Assembly: GCA_947475765.1 (NCBI GenBank)
Contig: CANJMM010000012.1
Span: 1-51,570 of the forward strand
DNA: 51,570 bases
Direction of reading: 5' to 3'
Origin: Legionellales bacterium
Lineage (GTDB): Bacteria > Pseudomonadota > Gammaproteobacteria > Berkiellales > Berkiellaceae
The notes beneath the pieces were generated by a model. That model searched no databases. It had not been told where the DNA came from and was given only the letters and a program-made list of their open reading frames with translations. Shown here piece by piece: positions 50,955-51,570 of the stretch. How positions within the stretch are numbered: the stretch's first letter is position 1; each line of letters starts with the position of its first letter. The translations under genes and the position numbers were made by a program.

Positions 50955-51006
50955 GGCTCGCGCAATCCCGCTTCTTTAGAGGCGGGTCAAGCGAGCCCTC
51001 TTTTTG
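50955..51006 (+). other. Nested hairpin followed by a T-run upstream of tnpB
   Basis: GGCTCGC (50955-50961) pairs perfectly with GCGAGCC (50991-50997). Inside, CCCGC (50967-50971) pairs with GCGGG (50982-50986). CTCTTTTTG follows on the plus strand. It could be a terminator or the structured left end of an IS200/IS605-type element whose tnpB begins at 51130. In the stretch 50998-51129 I see no complete gene, only a 42-codon minus-strand frame without a start codon. Confidence 0.5.
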
Positions 51007-51129
51007 ATATGGCTTTTGATTGCTTTACTTGTTTTTCAGAAGGGGTCTTTCTTTGGTTTTCGATATAAGATTTGATCACATCCAAAAATTGATTTTGGGT
51101 GATCGAGATGCTATCATTTCTTTAAATTA

Positions 51130-51570
51130 ATGGCGACAAAAATATCAAGGAATATAATACTGCAAGGCATTCGATTAAAAGCAAATCCAACTGAAAACCA
51201 GAAAGTAATATTAAGTCAGTGGATGGGGTGCGCTCGTGTTATTTGGAATGCAAAATGTGATGAGATCGCTTATTATTCAACTTTTTCCCGAAAATATTAT
51301 CCTATTGGCACTTATGCCCCTCTTGATCAAACGACAGCTCAATTTAAAAATAAAGTTTTAAGCCCCTGGTTGTATGAGTGCCCTAGCCAAATTTTGCGTA
51401 ACAGTTCTGTCAATTGGTATCAAACCTATTTAAAATTCATAAAAGGTCAATGCGGCAAGCCTAAGCGTAAACCTAAGTCCGATAAGGGGAGTATTCATCT
51501 TACCCGTGAATTATTTCGTTTTGAGCAATGTGCAGATGGTGTCACTCGATTATGGATAGGCTCAAAAACC
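51130..51570 (+). CDS. tnpB: TnpB-like protein of an IS200/IS605 or IS607-type element, N-terminal part
   Basis: The ATG at 51130 opens a frame with no stop up to the window edge (147 codons). The protein begins with the TnpB N-terminal pattern: IILQGIRLKANPTENQKVILSQWMGCARVIWNAKCDE, then SPWLYECPSQILRNSSVNWYQTYLKF and a basic GKPKRKPK. TnpB is an RNA-guided nuclease relative of Cas12 that helps keep the element in place. The RuvC domain, zinc finger and any guide RNA lie beyond the edge, so activity cannot be judged. No tnpA is visible upstream. Confidence 0.85.
   Translation, partial: MATKISRNIILQGIRLKANPTENQKVILSQWMGCARVIWNAKCDEIAYYSTFSRKYYPIGTYAPLDQTTAQFKNKVLSPWLYECPSQILRNSSVNWYQTYLKFIKGQCGKPKRKPKSDKGSIHLTRELFRFEQCADGVTRLWIGSKT

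Overview
The window is a stretch of AT-rich chromosome from a gammaproteobacterium. Its backbone is the classic gammaproteobacterial housekeeping order: greA-rlmE-ftsH-folP-glmM, tpiA-secG-tRNA-Leu(GAG), tRNA-fMet-rimP-nusA-infB-rbfA-truB-rpsO-pnp, carAB-dapB-dnaJ-dnaK-grpE-(hrcA)-nadK-recN, and fur/bamE/rnfH/ratA/smpB/ssrA. Several features fit a host-associated member of the Legionellales (Coxiella/Rickettsiella/Diplorickettsia-like): strong A+T bias, a class III-type phaC remnant, decayed genes, toxin-antitoxin (TA) pairs and mobile elements at both edges. That placement is inference, because no 16S rRNA gene is present.

Layout. Positions 1-230 are the end of an IS66-like element that has cut a phaC gene (231-996). 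From 1039 to 9715, on the minus strand, lie pnp, rpsO, truB, rbfA, infB, nusA, rimP and the initiator tRNA, with an intrinsic terminator between the tRNA and rimP. From 9847 to 24390 is a complete 14-gene nuo operon (nuoA-N, respiratory complex I), also on the minus strand, preceded by tRNA-Leu(GAG), secG and tpiA. Positions 25727-26291 hold no intact gene, only a small frameshifted membrane ORF; an orphan two-helix membrane protein follows on the plus strand (26292-26846). From 26830 to 41232, on the minus strand, lie glmM, folP, ftsH, rlmE, greA, carB, carA, dapB, dnaJ, dnaK and grpE. A 47-codon remnant of the heat-shock repressor gene hrcA follows, then nadK and recN on the plus strand.

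From 44237 to 47671 the window carries a HEPN/MNT TA pair fused translationally to fur, then bamE, rnfH (ratB), ratA, smpB and the tmRNA gene ssrA. Beyond ssrA lie a RelE/ParE-type TA pair, a DNA photolyase, a YdcF-family membrane protein, a small hypothetical ORF and the start of a TnpB gene that runs off the right edge.

Functionally the window combines transcription/translation machinery (NusA, IF-2, RimP, RbfA, TruB, S15, PNPase, GreA, initiator tRNA), energy metabolism (complex I), protein quality control (DnaK/DnaJ/GrpE, FtsH, tmRNA-SmpB), envelope biogenesis (GlmM, DapB, BamE, SecG) and pyrimidine/folate/NAD metabolism. The most notable signal is in the chaperone region. hrcA appears to have collapsed by internal deletion, no CIRCE operator is visible, and sequences closely matching sigma-32 promoters stand in front of both grpE and dnaK. 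This suggests a switch from repressor control to sigma-32 control. Short tandem repeats also recur at the 5' ends of several genes (nadK, truB, nuoC, grpE).
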